A stretch of 64,000 nucleotides of DNA from Parabacteroides sp. TM07-1AC (GTDB taxonomy: Bacteria; Bacteroidota; Bacteroidia; Bacteroidales; Tannerellaceae). The notes beneath the pieces were generated by a model. That model saw only the letters and a list, made by a program, of their open reading frames with translations. It was not told the origin of the DNA and did no database searches. Both the position numbers and the translations under genes were made by a program. Shown here one piece after another: positions 36,180-45,220 of the stretch; positions within the stretch are counted from its first letter, which is position 1; every line of letters begins with the position of its first letter. The stretch is taken from NCBI RefSeq assembly GCF_003480915.1, contig NZ_QUKD01000006.1, positions 186,001-250,000 of the forward strand. The letters run 5' to 3'.

Positions 36180-37685
36180 ATGAAAAATATAGTTATATCT
36201 TCGTTTCTAGTTTTGAGTGCGGCTTTATTGGGTTCTTGTAATGACTTTTTGGATACACCTCCTAAGTCTACTCAAACATTGGATCAATATTATCAGAATG
36301 AGGAAGAGGCTCAAGTGGCTGTTAATGGTTTATATTCCAGGTTAGGTACACGTTTTACCTATGCCGGATACGGTGAGGCTCCTGCTTTTATGCTGGAATA
36401 TCCGACTGGTTATTGCTATTATACGGCTGGACAACAATCGTTGATTAATCCAGATTTGGAAAAGCTGAATTATTGGGATCGTAATTATGTGGATTATTGG
36501 TGGCAGTCTTGTTATTACGGAATTGAGGCTTGCAATATGTTTTTGGCAGCAGTTCCTCAACTTCCGGAAAGCAATGCTATCGACCAAATGCTGGGAGAAG
36601 CCCATTTCTTACGTGCTTACTATTATTTTCATCTAGTGCGTATATTTGGTGATGTTCCTTTGAAATTGACTCCAACAGATGCACCGGCAGATGGTATGCT
36701 GATTCCTACATCTATAAAAGAGATATACGAACAGGCAATTTTACCAGATTTGGAAGCTGCCTCTTCGTCTCCTATTTCTTATACACCATCTTCCGGTAGA
36801 GTGTCGATGGAAGCTGTTAATGCCTTATATGCACAAGTCTATTTGACAATGGCTGGAAGTCCGTTGAATGAAACCGATAAATATCAATTGGCAGCTCAAA
36901 AAGCGGAACTGGTTGTAAATTCTTCGCATCTGTCTTTGCTTCAATCGGATACAAATATGAATTGGTTTGAAAAGTTCAGAAGAAAAGAGTTTGACAATAC
37001 GGGTGAGTATATTTTTATGGCTAATTACGGAGAATCTCCTGCCCCAAGACAGCATTACTCTCAATTCTTTGTTCCGGCTGCGGCTGTGAAACTAACAGGT
37101 TTTGTCGGATTCGGTTCGATGATGCCAACTCCGGATTTTATCGATTCATTTGAAGAGGGTGATTTGCGTGCAGAAGAAAAAGGATTCTTTTTTACCTCTT
37201 ATAATAGCTGGGATAATAGTGGTACACTTAATTTTGAACCGGCTGTCTATAAATTTTTCGAACCGACATTAGTGGGACAGGGTGGTTATTGCGGAAAAAG
37301 CCTCCCTCTGATTCGTTATGCAGAAATGCTATTGACTTATGCAGAAGCAACAGCACGCTCTGGTGCGATTACGGATAAAGCGATTGATGCGGTCAATCAG
37401 ATTCGTTCTCGTGCAGGGTTGGAGCCTTTATCGACTGCTGTTACAAGCAATAAAGAAGCCTTTATTGATGCTGTAATGACAGAACGCGTACATGAACTCT
37501 GTTTCGAAAATGTCACTTTCTTTGATATGATTCGTACACAGAAAGCATATAATACGAAAACGAAGAGTTGGGTAAATCTGGAAGGATTCGTAGAACCTTC
37601 AGGGGCTGTATTCAAAACGGCAGAACATACTTATTTCCCGGTTCCATTGAGAGAAGTTCAAATTAATCCGGATTTAAGGAAATAG
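36180..37685 (+). CDS. SusD/RagB-family glycan-binding lipoprotein
   Basis: The 501-residue protein has a lipoprotein signal with lipobox LGSC. It is followed by DFLDTPPKSTQTLDQYYQNEEEAQVAVNGLYS-type residues, TPR-like helices (GEAHFLRAYYYFHLVRIFGDVPL) and the C-terminal LIRYAEMLLTYAEATARSG, TERVHELCFENVTFFDMIR and YFPVPLREVQIN blocks. All are standard SusD features. It pairs with the SusC encoded at 33010 and captures the glycan substrate of locus 2 at the cell surface. Confidence 0.94.
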   Translation: MKNIVISSFLVLSAALLGSCNDFLDTPPKSTQTLDQYYQNEEEAQVAVNGLYSRLGTRFTYAGYGEAPAFMLEYPTGYCYYTAGQQSLINPDLEKLNYWDRNYVDYWWQSCYYGIEACNMFLAAVPQLPESNAIDQMLGEAHFLRAYYYFHLVRIFGDVPLKLTPTDAPADGMLIPTSIKEIYEQAILPDLEAASSSPISYTPSSGRVSMEAVNALYAQVYLTMAGSPLNETDKYQLAAQKAELVVNSSHLSLLQSDTNMNWFEKFRRKEFDNTGEYIFMANYGESPAPRQHYSQFFVPAAAVKLTGFVGFGSMMPTPDFIDSFEEGDLRAEEKGFFFTSYNSWDNSGTLNFEPAVYKFFEPTLVGQGGYCGKSLPLIRYAEMLLTYAEATARSGAITDKAIDAVNQIRSRAGLEPLSTAVTSNKEAFIDAVMTERVHELCFENVTFFDMIRTQKAYNTKTKSWVNLEGFVEPSGAVFKTAEHTYFPVPLREVQINPDLRK

Positions 37686-37695
37686 TTTCTAAAAT

Positions 37696-37727
37696 AAAAG
37701 AGTTGTGAACTTTGTCACAACTCTTTT
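37696..37727 (+). terminator. Hairpin after the locus 2 susD-like gene
   Basis: A perfect 13-bp stem (37696-37708 with 37715-37727) closes a 6-base loop; the 3' arm ends in TTTT. It probably gives partial termination between the SusC/SusD and enzyme genes. Confidence 0.7.
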
Positions 37728-37741
37728 AAATAATCATTACA

Positions 37742-40168
37742 ATGAATAAAATCAAATTATTAGTAGTAGCTTGTGTAAGCTGTTGTACTTTGTATGCTCA
37801 AGAGTCGATAGACGCGACCAAACAGATTGAATATATTGATTTAGTGCATTTGTCGCATACAGATTACGGATATACGGACAATCCGGAGATCGCACATGAA
37901 CTCCACGAAAGATATATCGACATCGGTATCGATGCCGTATTGGAAAGTATCAACGATAAATCCAAACCAACATTCTGTTGGACGGCAGAGGCTTTGGCCA
38001 GTGTCTATGAATGGTGGCAGCATGCTTCACCTTCCCGACAGAAAGACTTGTTGAAAGCGATAAAAAGTGGACAATTTGAAATAACGGCTGCTCCGTTCAA
38101 TGTAAATCCGTTGCATAATGGTACGCAAGTGACGAAGTTATTGAACTGGGTTCCTGAGGATTTATGGAAGACTTTTCATCCGGAAGTCGCTATGCAAAAC
38201 GATGTAAACGGCTTTCCTAGAGCGTTGGTATCCGGATTGATGGAGAAAGGTGTCCGTTATTTCTGGTCAGGCTTGAACTTGCATTGGGGTGGTATTTTCC
38301 ATAACCCTCCTCATGCTTTTTGGTGGAAAATGCCGGACGGGAGGAAGGCTTTTGTTTGGTTAGGAATGCCTTATTGGACGGGTTATGGCTTTTTCAGTGA
38401 AACTGGATGGCGCTATGCCCAGCGTCCTGCCAGCAATACGCAATTCCGCACTCCGCGTCCGGATGATATATTGAAAACAGATGAAGCTTCCATGCACAAG
38501 GCGCATAAAGTGTGTCTCGACCGAATCAATCAGATGGTGAAAGAGGGCTATCCGTACGATTTTATCGCTTTGTCTTTTACTAACGAATATCGGTGCGACA
38601 ACGACGCTCCTTTCCCTGCACTGGCAGAGTTTGTTGCTAAATGGAACGAGATGGGATTTTCTCCCCGTTTGAATTTGACCACTGCTACTAAGTCAATGAA
38701 AAAGATGGAAGCTAGAATTGGTGACAAGGTGGATACTTATGAAGGAGAATGGCCCGATTGGTGGTCGTTTGGATTGGCTGCTGAACCTCGTGCTCTTTCA
38801 GCTTCCCGTCAGGCAGATATGTATTTGAAGATAGCTAAATCTCCAGCATGGGGAGCTTGCCCTTCGGCGATGGGGCGTCACGAAGATGCTGTTTTGAAAG
38901 ATATTTGTTTCTTCTATGAACACACGTTAGGAACCTGGGATTCTACTTGGGATACCTATAGCTTATGGTCGCAAGGACATTTTAATGTGACATACGGTTA
39001 TGCCTTTCGTCCTTTCGAAAGAGCTAAATGGCTGTTGGCACAGAGGGTTCGTGCGAAACTGAGTAATGAAAAAGAAGGTGTTTATCTGGCCAATTCGGGT
39101 AAAAAGCCTTATACAGGTTGGGCTAAGCTCGATCCACTGTCTTTTGTTCGGACAGCCTACAAGTCTGTATTAAATCCGGAGACAGGTGAAAAACAGAACC
39201 TGGTATTTCATGATGGTAAAGCGATGATATGGGTGAAAGACCTTCAGCCCGACCGAGTATATCGTTATGTGTTAGCCCTTGATAGTATCAGCCAACAGAA
39301 AGAAGCCAGTCGGAAACCAGAAATTCGTACTGATAAAAACGGATGGCCTATCTATATCAAATGGGCAAACAGTCCGGAACCGTTGCAAGGCGATGGTATC
39401 GGTGAGTTCTATTCGTTCAATTCATTGGTAGGCAGAAGCCTGGCACGTGATTGGCGCAATCCGGACTCTTTGGCTCGTAGGCAACAGATTGCTATGCATT
39501 CAATTGAACGACATGCTTCGTTTAAGGGGGTAGAGTGTGTGGAAACTCCTCATTCTTTCATCTATAAACAAGCATTTGAGCATAATTCGTTAAAGAGCGG
39601 TGTTCGTATTTTAGAAGTTTATAAGGAAGAACCTCGTGTCGGTGTGGATGTCAAGATCGATCGTCTCTCGAATGCAGACCCGGAGATTATGTATATCCGT
39701 TTCCCGTTTGCTGAAAGTTGCGGTGCTCCTTTGACCAGTATTGGAGGAATGCAGTTTGCACCCTATACGGATCAGATTCCGGGAACTTGCACAGATTTCT
39801 TTGCAGTTGATGATTGGATTAAGTATCCGGCAGGCGCAGGAAAAGGCTCCTGGCTGTGGTCGAGTCGCGACGTGGCTATGGTTTGTTTCGGAGGCAATCA
39901 GTTTGGTGTAAAGAGCCGTACGTTACCAGAGAAACCGAATGAGTTGTGCGCAATGGTTTATAACAATATGTGGGAAGTGAATGTATTGGACGATTGTATC
40001 GGTGAAATGGAATTTAAGTTCGATATTCAATGGAATAATGAAGAGGAGAAGACTCCTCAGCAACTTTCAGATGCTGTTCGTGGCTATTTGATGGAACCGG
40101 TTATTTTCGTCAATCCGGCTACTCGCGTAGATAAGCATTCTTATAAGCATTTGAATGAAATCAGATGA
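37742..40168 (+). CDS. GH38-superfamily protein, exported, divergent
   Basis: The 808-residue protein has an N-terminal signal (MNKIKLLVVACVSCCTLYAQ). The GH38-type pattern follows directly: HLSHTDYGYTD with metal ligands His39 and Asp41, and MQNDVNGFPRALV with candidate nucleophile Asp154. The rest is unlike the paralogues at 41443 and 45221 and rich in Trp (EGEWPDWWSFGLA, WDSTWDTYSLWSQGHFN). It is probably a glycosidase with a distinct linkage or substituent preference. It lies 32 bases upstream of a UroD-family gene, with which it is co-transcribed, and that pairing recurs in this locus. Confidence 0.72.
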   Translation: MNKIKLLVVACVSCCTLYAQESIDATKQIEYIDLVHLSHTDYGYTDNPEIAHELHERYIDIGIDAVLESINDKSKPTFCWTAEALASVYEWWQHASPSRQKDLLKAIKSGQFEITAAPFNVNPLHNGTQVTKLLNWVPEDLWKTFHPEVAMQNDVNGFPRALVSGLMEKGVRYFWSGLNLHWGGIFHNPPHAFWWKMPDGRKAFVWLGMPYWTGYGFFSETGWRYAQRPASNTQFRTPRPDDILKTDEASMHKAHKVCLDRINQMVKEGYPYDFIALSFTNEYRCDNDAPFPALAEFVAKWNEMGFSPRLNLTTATKSMKKMEARIGDKVDTYEGEWPDWWSFGLAAEPRALSASRQADMYLKIAKSPAWGACPSAMGRHEDAVLKDICFFYEHTLGTWDSTWDTYSLWSQGHFNVTYGYAFRPFERAKWLLAQRVRAKLSNEKEGVYLANSGKKPYTGWAKLDPLSFVRTAYKSVLNPETGEKQNLVFHDGKAMIWVKDLQPDRVYRYVLALDSISQQKEASRKPEIRTDKNGWPIYIKWANSPEPLQGDGIGEFYSFNSLVGRSLARDWRNPDSLARRQQIAMHSIERHASFKGVECVETPHSFIYKQAFEHNSLKSGVRILEVYKEEPRVGVDVKIDRLSNADPEIMYIRFPFAESCGAPLTSIGGMQFAPYTDQIPGTCTDFFAVDDWIKYPAGAGKGSWLWSSRDVAMVCFGGNQFGVKSRTLPEKPNELCAMVYNNMWEVNVLDDCIGEMEFKFDIQWNNEEEKTPQQLSDAVRGYLMEPVIFVNPATRVDKHSYKHLNEIR

Positions 40169-40200
40169 TATATGTTTAGCAATAAATAAAATATGAAATT

Positions 40201-41316
40201 ATGACACCAAGAGAAAGAATGTTTGCTTTATTACAAGGCAAGCAGCTAGATAAAGTGCCTTGGTTTGGCGATTTGGATTATTGGGCTAATTCATTAATAA
40301 AGAGAGGCCTTAAGCCAAATGATTTTATTACTACCGATGCCTATCTGGATTGGCATCGTTCATTAGGAGTTGGCTATTATCTTCAAGGACATTTTCCGTT
40401 TAAAGAGATATATCATGATTGTGAGGTTTCTTCGTGGACGGAAGGCAATTGCAGGTATCGTAAGGTGGTGACACCTTATGGCGAATTGAGGGAGTGCTGG
40501 GAATATTGTGATGAAACTTTTTCGGAAGCACCGGTCGAATATCTGTTGAAGTCGGAAGAGGATATACCGGCTATGATTTATCTGTACGATCATCTGAGTT
40601 ATGAACCGGATTATGTCTATGCTCTGCAAAGGAAACAGCAAGTGGGAGACCAAGGAGCCCTGTTATGCTATCTGCCGAAAAGTCCTTTTATGCATTTGGT
40701 TGCACTGGAGGCTGGGATCGTAACGGTAACGATGTTGGCTTATTCGGTTCCCGAGCAGTTTGAGGCTTTGCTGAAAAGCATGAAACGTGCTTTTGATCAG
40801 GCTGCACAAATATCAGTAGACAGTCCTGCGGAATTATTGATGATCCCGGAAAATCTTTCTTCCGAGATGGTAGGGGGAACATTTTTTGAAATGTATATGA
40901 AAGAATATCAGACAGAATGGACTACCAAGATCCGAGAAGCAGGTAAATATTCATTTATTCACATGGATGGTACGTTGCAAGGACTGCTGAAGCAGGAGTC
41001 TTTGGTCGGATTTTCCGTTTTGGAGGCACTTACTCCTTATCCGGTAGGGGATATGTCTATTGAAGAAATGATTCCTTTATTGGAGGATTCCAAAAGTATT
41101 TTTTGGGGAGGTATTCCCGGAGTTTATTTTACGGCTCATATCTCTGACGAAGAGTTTGATCGTCATGTTATAGCGGTACTTGAAATAATGCGTTCTATCC
41201 CTAGATTTGCTTTGGGCGTGGCAGACCAGGTTCCACCGGATGGTTTGGAATATAGGGTGAAGAGGGTGGGTGAATTAGTCGAGAAGTATGGAGCTTACTG
41301 TATTGCTGACCTTTGA
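40201..41316 (+). CDS. UroD/MtaA-superfamily protein lacking the zinc cysteines
   Basis: The 371-residue cytoplasmic protein starts with the family N-terminus MTPRERMFALLQGKQLDKVPW. Its overall TIM-barrel pattern (LLMIPENLSSEMVGG, EMIPLLEDSKSIFWGGIPG, ALGVADQVPPDGLEYRVKRV) is that of corrinoid methyltransferase relatives of uroporphyrinogen decarboxylase. At the zinc site it reads IHMDGT instead of His-x-Cys-Gly, and the later SSGC is replaced by GVADQ. It therefore cannot bind zinc like MtaA and is a candidate substrate-specific (methyl-donor) methyltransferase or a non-methyltransferase relative. It is not heme-pathway HemE: the RRPP/MRQAGR-type N-terminus is missing. It sits between two GH38-like genes. 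Confidence 0.72.
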   Translation: MTPRERMFALLQGKQLDKVPWFGDLDYWANSLIKRGLKPNDFITTDAYLDWHRSLGVGYYLQGHFPFKEIYHDCEVSSWTEGNCRYRKVVTPYGELRECWEYCDETFSEAPVEYLLKSEEDIPAMIYLYDHLSYEPDYVYALQRKQQVGDQGALLCYLPKSPFMHLVALEAGIVTVTMLAYSVPEQFEALLKSMKRAFDQAAQISVDSPAELLMIPENLSSEMVGGTFFEMYMKEYQTEWTTKIREAGKYSFIHMDGTLQGLLKQESLVGFSVLEALTPYPVGDMSIEEMIPLLEDSKSIFWGGIPGVYFTAHISDEEFDRHVIAVLEIMRSIPRFALGVADQVPPDGLEYRVKRVGELVEKYGAYCIADL

Positions 41317-41442
41317 GCATTAATCCTATCATGAAAAAAAAATGTTCTATGTGTAAACTTATATGACAATGCCAGGCGAACCGAATACCGCAAGAATAAG
41401 AATACGACATATAAATTATAATAACTTAAAATAAATACGAAT

Positions 41443-44043
41443 ATGAAATATTCATTGCTAATAGCATTCTGTGTCGTCTCATTTTGTACGACTGCACAAA
41501 GTAATTATCTGAAAGAAGGGCATGTGAATTTTGCTTTATCCAGCCATCAGGATATGGCCTGGATGGATGTTCCGGATAAATGTACGGAATTTCGTATAGA
41601 GAAGCTTTTAATGCCTAGTTTGCGCATGTTGGAAAAAGATAGTTCTTATTGTTTTACAATGGAATATGCTTTGACTTTGGAAGAGTTTTTAAACAAATAT
41701 CCGGAACGTAAAGATGAATTAATGCAGCTGACTGCTAAAAAGCGTTTGGACTGGGGAGCTACGTTTAATCAACCATATGAAGGTATGTTGTCCGGAGAAT
41801 CATTAATTCGTGAAACTTATTTAGGAAAACGTTGGTTACAGAAACAGTTCCCCGGATGTGAATTTGTTACGGCTTTTAATCCGGATGTGCCCGGACGTTC
41901 TTTACAGACCTCACAGATTCATGCAAAAGCGGGTATCAAATATGGTATAATCTCTCGTTTCGAACCCGGAATTTATCAGTGGTTTTCCCCGGATGGTAGT
42001 AGTATCCTTTGTAAATCAAATGGTATCTATTGTGATTACGCAAGAACGCTGGCAGGGAAAAAAGAAAAAGAAGAGAAGAAAGAGTATATACGCTCGATCG
42101 TTCATTTTTGGGATCCATATTATAAGGAAAATAAAATGCCATCTGAATTGTTTTTCCTACACACGGATGACAATGAAGAACCTTATGATTATCAGCAAAT
42201 ATTTAAAGAATTATCTGCAGAGAAGGATATGCCGGAGTTTGGATATACAACCATTTCAACGGCTATGGATAAATTAGTCAGCAAGAAGTCTAAACCTACC
42301 CGTTTGGAAGGTGAATGGCCTGATTTATGGCTTTATATACATAATCCGACACATCATGAGGCAGTTTCCATGATGAGAGATGCACAGAGGAATTTGGTCA
42401 ATGTTGAGAAATTCGGGGCAGTTAGAGGTTTGTTGACAGGTTCTTTTGCATCATACCCGCAGGACAAACTGAATGAGGCATGGAAATGTGCCATTTATCC
42501 GGATCATGGCTGGGGTGGAAACGGAGGTTATATTACCGATGAGATTTATAAAGAAAAGTTCCGTCAGTCTCAAGCGTCTGCAAATGAAATGTTGGAAGAT
42601 GTATTGGGTGAGATTGGTGGTATGATCGAACATAAACAAGAAGGTTTACCAATCGTTGTATTTAATCCGGAAAGCTGGCTTCGTAATGATATTGTGATTA
42701 CTAAAGTAAACGTTTATGGTTTAGGTCGGGGGCATTTTGTCTTAACAGACGATAAAGGTCAGCATATTCCATTCCAATATTTACCCATAAAGGGGCAAAC
42801 AAAAGATGGCGATATACAGATTGCATTTCAGGCAGATTCTATACCATCCATAGGCTATAGATCCTATTATTTGAAACATGTAAAAGATGAAATTTTTGAA
42901 GATGCTGTAACAGCTTCTAATAAAATAGATATTGATAATCCTTATTATCGTATTTCATTTGCTGCAGGAGGTATAAAAAGTATTTTTGACAAACGATTGA
43001 ATCGCGAATTACTGCGTACGGATAAATTCCTGGGAGGAGAAGTCTTCTGTACCCGATCAGTAGGTAATGGCGCTGGTGAATTTAAAGAAATTCAGCCTAT
43101 CACCATGGAAGGATTTGAAAAGAGTTCGGATTATTCTCCGTCCTGGAGTATTATTGAAAGTGGAAGGGTGAGAGAGGTTAGAGAATGTCGTTCGAAATTC
43201 AAGCATGCGACTGTCATTCAACGAATCATTGCATACCAAAATTTCCCTAAAATTGATATAGAGATTGACTTGGAAGGATTTACCGGAGAAGCCTACCAGG
43301 AGTTCCGGATGACTATGCCATTGAATCAGTCATCGTCATTAATCAGTTATGAAGTTCCGATGGGGGTTGTAGAAATAGGAAAGAACGATCTATCTATTTC
43401 TGCAGGACATGCAGGTGGATTACATTATACTACCCCACTAAATGAAACACCACTTCGTGAATGCCAAAATTGGTTTGCCTCTTCCGATGATTTGTCAAAC
43501 GTTATGCTCTCATCTAGTGTTGGCGTATTCGGATATAAGGATGCTACATCCAATCCTGTTGATTATCCGGTTTTACAACCTGTTTTGTTGGCATCCCGTA
43601 AGAGCTGCCATTGGAAAGGAAATTGGTATCTTCAGCAGGGAAACCATTCGTATCGTTTCTCCTTGCATTCGTCTGATGGTGACTGGAAAAAAACTCATCA
43701 GTTAGGTACACAATCTGCTCAACCTCTATTAACTGCAGTGGGGGTGAAAAACGGGAATAATAAAATATTGTCACCTTTACAGTCGTTCTTTAGTGTGGAT
43801 AAGAAGAATGTAATGGTCAGTACGATTAAGAAGTGTGAGGATGATGACAATGTGGTTGTTCGATTATTTGATATAGAGGGCATGGATAGCGATGTCTCTT
43901 TGTGGTCTTTCAAGCCTATAAAGAAAAGCTGTCAAACCAATATCATTGAAGAACCTCAGAAACTTATTGATAACAAGGGGGATATCTTACCTGTTAAAAT
44001 CGGACATCATTCGATTGAGACTTATAAATTAGAGTATAAATAA
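41443..44043 (+). CDS. GH38-superfamily alpha-mannosidase-like protein, exported
   Basis: The 866-residue protein has a signal peptide ending near TTAQS. The catalytic pattern is SSHQDMAWMD with metal ligands His35 and Asp37, and FNPDVPGRSLQ with the candidate nucleophile Asp148. The motifs WGATFNQPYEG, WFSPDGS, EGEWPDLWLYIHNPTHHEA and YPDHGWGGNGG recur in the paralogue at 45221. The C-terminal half is the beta-rich GH38 tail (NPYYRISFAAGGIKSIFDK). The two proteins are clearly duplicates, but this one lacks the extra N-terminal beta domain of the 45221 protein. A 126-base gap without recognisable signals separates it from the UroD-like gene. Confidence 0.78.
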   Translation: MKYSLLIAFCVVSFCTTAQSNYLKEGHVNFALSSHQDMAWMDVPDKCTEFRIEKLLMPSLRMLEKDSSYCFTMEYALTLEEFLNKYPERKDELMQLTAKKRLDWGATFNQPYEGMLSGESLIRETYLGKRWLQKQFPGCEFVTAFNPDVPGRSLQTSQIHAKAGIKYGIISRFEPGIYQWFSPDGSSILCKSNGIYCDYARTLAGKKEKEEKKEYIRSIVHFWDPYYKENKMPSELFFLHTDDNEEPYDYQQIFKELSAEKDMPEFGYTTISTAMDKLVSKKSKPTRLEGEWPDLWLYIHNPTHHEAVSMMRDAQRNLVNVEKFGAVRGLLTGSFASYPQDKLNEAWKCAIYPDHGWGGNGGYITDEIYKEKFRQSQASANEMLEDVLGEIGGMIEHKQEGLPIVVFNPESWLRNDIVITKVNVYGLGRGHFVLTDDKGQHIPFQYLPIKGQTKDGDIQIAFQADSIPSIGYRSYYLKHVKDEIFEDAVTASNKIDIDNPYYRISFAAGGIKSIFDKRLNRELLRTDKFLGGEVFCTRSVGNGAGEFKEIQPITMEGFEKSSDYSPSWSIIESGRVREVRECRSKFKHATVIQRIIAYQNFPKIDIEIDLEGFTGEAYQEFRMTMPLNQSSSLISYEVPMGVVEIGKNDLSISAGHAGGLHYTTPLNETPLRECQNWFASSDDLSNVMLSSSVGVFGYKDATSNPVDYPVLQPVLLASRKSCHWKGNWYLQQGNHSYRFSLHSSDGDWKKTHQLGTQSAQPLLTAVGVKNGNNKILSPLQSFFSVDKKNVMVSTIKKCEDDDNVVVRLFDIEGMDSDVSLWSFKPIKKSCQTNIIEEPQKLIDNKGDILPVKIGHHSIETYKLEYK

Positions 44044-44102
44044 TTTAGAGATTCATAAAATATACTAAATCGCTTTACTATAATTCTATTTATAGAGTTG
44101 AT

Positions 44103-44134
44103 TTAGTATATTTGAACCGATTAAATAACTTTGT
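44103..44134 (+). promoter_or_regulatory. lacI-type gene promoter with embedded AACCG operator
   Basis: TTTAG at 44103-44107 and TAACTTTG at 44127-44134 match -33 and -7 elements with 20 bases between 44106 and 44127. The palindrome TTGAACCGATTAAA (44113-44126) fills the spacer and abuts the -7 box, a layout for direct repression and autoregulation. The start codon at 44140 is only 5 bases past the -7 box, so the message may have almost no leader. Confidence 0.65.
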
Positions 44135-44139
44135 AAACA

Positions 44140-45156
44140 ATGAAAGTTTCTCTTAAAGATATTGCTCAGGCACTGAATTTATCAAAAGCTACTATCTCAT
44201 GGATTTTGTCCGGACAGGGTGAGGCCAAAGGTTTTAGTGAAGCGACAATCAAACGTGTAAAAGAATATGCCGATTCGGTTAATTATCGACCGAATCAGGT
44301 GGCTCGTAGCTTATCTTTGGGAACATCTAATACATTGGGGTTGATAATACCGTTCATTGGGGATACATTCTACGCTCAATTGGCTCAAGCTGTTGAAACA
44401 GAGGCAGCACGTAATAACTATGCATTGTTTGTGTGTAGCTCGGAAGGGGATGGAGATAAAGAATATAAATTGATACAGATGTTGAAGTCAAAGCAGGTTG
44501 ATGGCATTATTGTTGCTCCGACTAAAGTTTCCAGAAAAGGGATTGACCTTTTGACTAAAGATTCTTTACCATTTGTGTTGGTGGACCGTTATTATCCGAA
44601 TGTTCCGACTAATTATGTCATTGTTAACAATAGTCAGAGTTGTTATGACCTTGTTTACCATATAGGTAAAAAAGGAGCCAAGAATATAGCATTGTTAACT
44701 ACGGATGTTCATCTATATGTGATGAAACAACGTATAGAGGGTTATCGTAAAGCATTGAGAGATTTGAATTTGTCGAATGACTTATCTTTGGAGGTGTTTG
44801 TTGATAGACAAAATTACAAAATGGACATAGTTGACAAACTAGATTATTTGTTCAGTGAACTTCCGAATGTGGATGGCTTTTTCTTTTCTACTCACTATTT
44901 AGCTTTGGAGGCTATTCGCTATTTTATAGAACGGAATATCGATTATAAGACTAAATTCCAAATGGGTTGTTTCCATGAAACTACTTCTTTGGATATTTTG
45001 GCACCTCGAATGAGTATCTCTAGAATGCCTATTCATGAAATGGGCGTAGAGTCGGTTAAGATATTGTTGGAAAATATTCAGGATAAAGAAGCTGATTACA
45101 AGGCTGTTGTTCTTGATAATGAATTGCTTCCTTCCGGATATTCAAAAGATCCATGA
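44140..45156 (+). CDS. LacI-family transcriptional regulator
   Basis: The 338-residue cytoplasmic regulator has a helix-turn-helix at residues 3-24 (VSLKDIAQALNLSKATISWIL). The hinge-helix region YRPNQVARSL follows, then a periplasmic-binding-protein-like sensor domain (LGLIIPFIGDTFYAQLAQAVE, VDGIIVAPTK, PFVLVDRYYP, VILDNELLPSG-type ending). It likely binds a sugar released from the locus 2 glycan. Its own promoter and those at 29814, 30045 and 45176 contain a shared palindrome with a central CG, typical for LacI proteins, which points to a local regulon including the B12 operon. The last bases overlap the regulatory region of the next gene. Confidence 0.9.
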   Translation: MKVSLKDIAQALNLSKATISWILSGQGEAKGFSEATIKRVKEYADSVNYRPNQVARSLSLGTSNTLGLIIPFIGDTFYAQLAQAVETEAARNNYALFVCSSEGDGDKEYKLIQMLKSKQVDGIIVAPTKVSRKGIDLLTKDSLPFVLVDRYYPNVPTNYVIVNNSQSCYDLVYHIGKKGAKNIALLTTDVHLYVMKQRIEGYRKALRDLNLSNDLSLEVFVDRQNYKMDIVDKLDYLFSELPNVDGFFFSTHYLALEAIRYFIERNIDYKTKFQMGCFHETTSLDILAPRMSISRMPIHEMGVESVKILLENIQDKEADYKAVVLDNELLPSGYSKDP

Positions 45157-45163
45157 TCTTTTT

Positions 45164-45197
45164 TTTGGAGAATATTTGAACCGGTTAAGTAGTTGTG
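45164..45197 (+). promoter_or_regulatory. Promoter and operator of the GH38/B12 methyltransfer operon
   Basis: TTTG at 45164-45167 and TAGTTGTG at 45190-45197 (one mismatch to TAnnTTTG) flank the palindrome TTGAACCGGTTAAG (45176-45189). The operator again directly precedes the -7 box. The seven-gene operon begins 24 bases further on. Confidence 0.6.
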
Positions 45198-45220
45198 TTA
45201 ACATATATAATTTATATATC

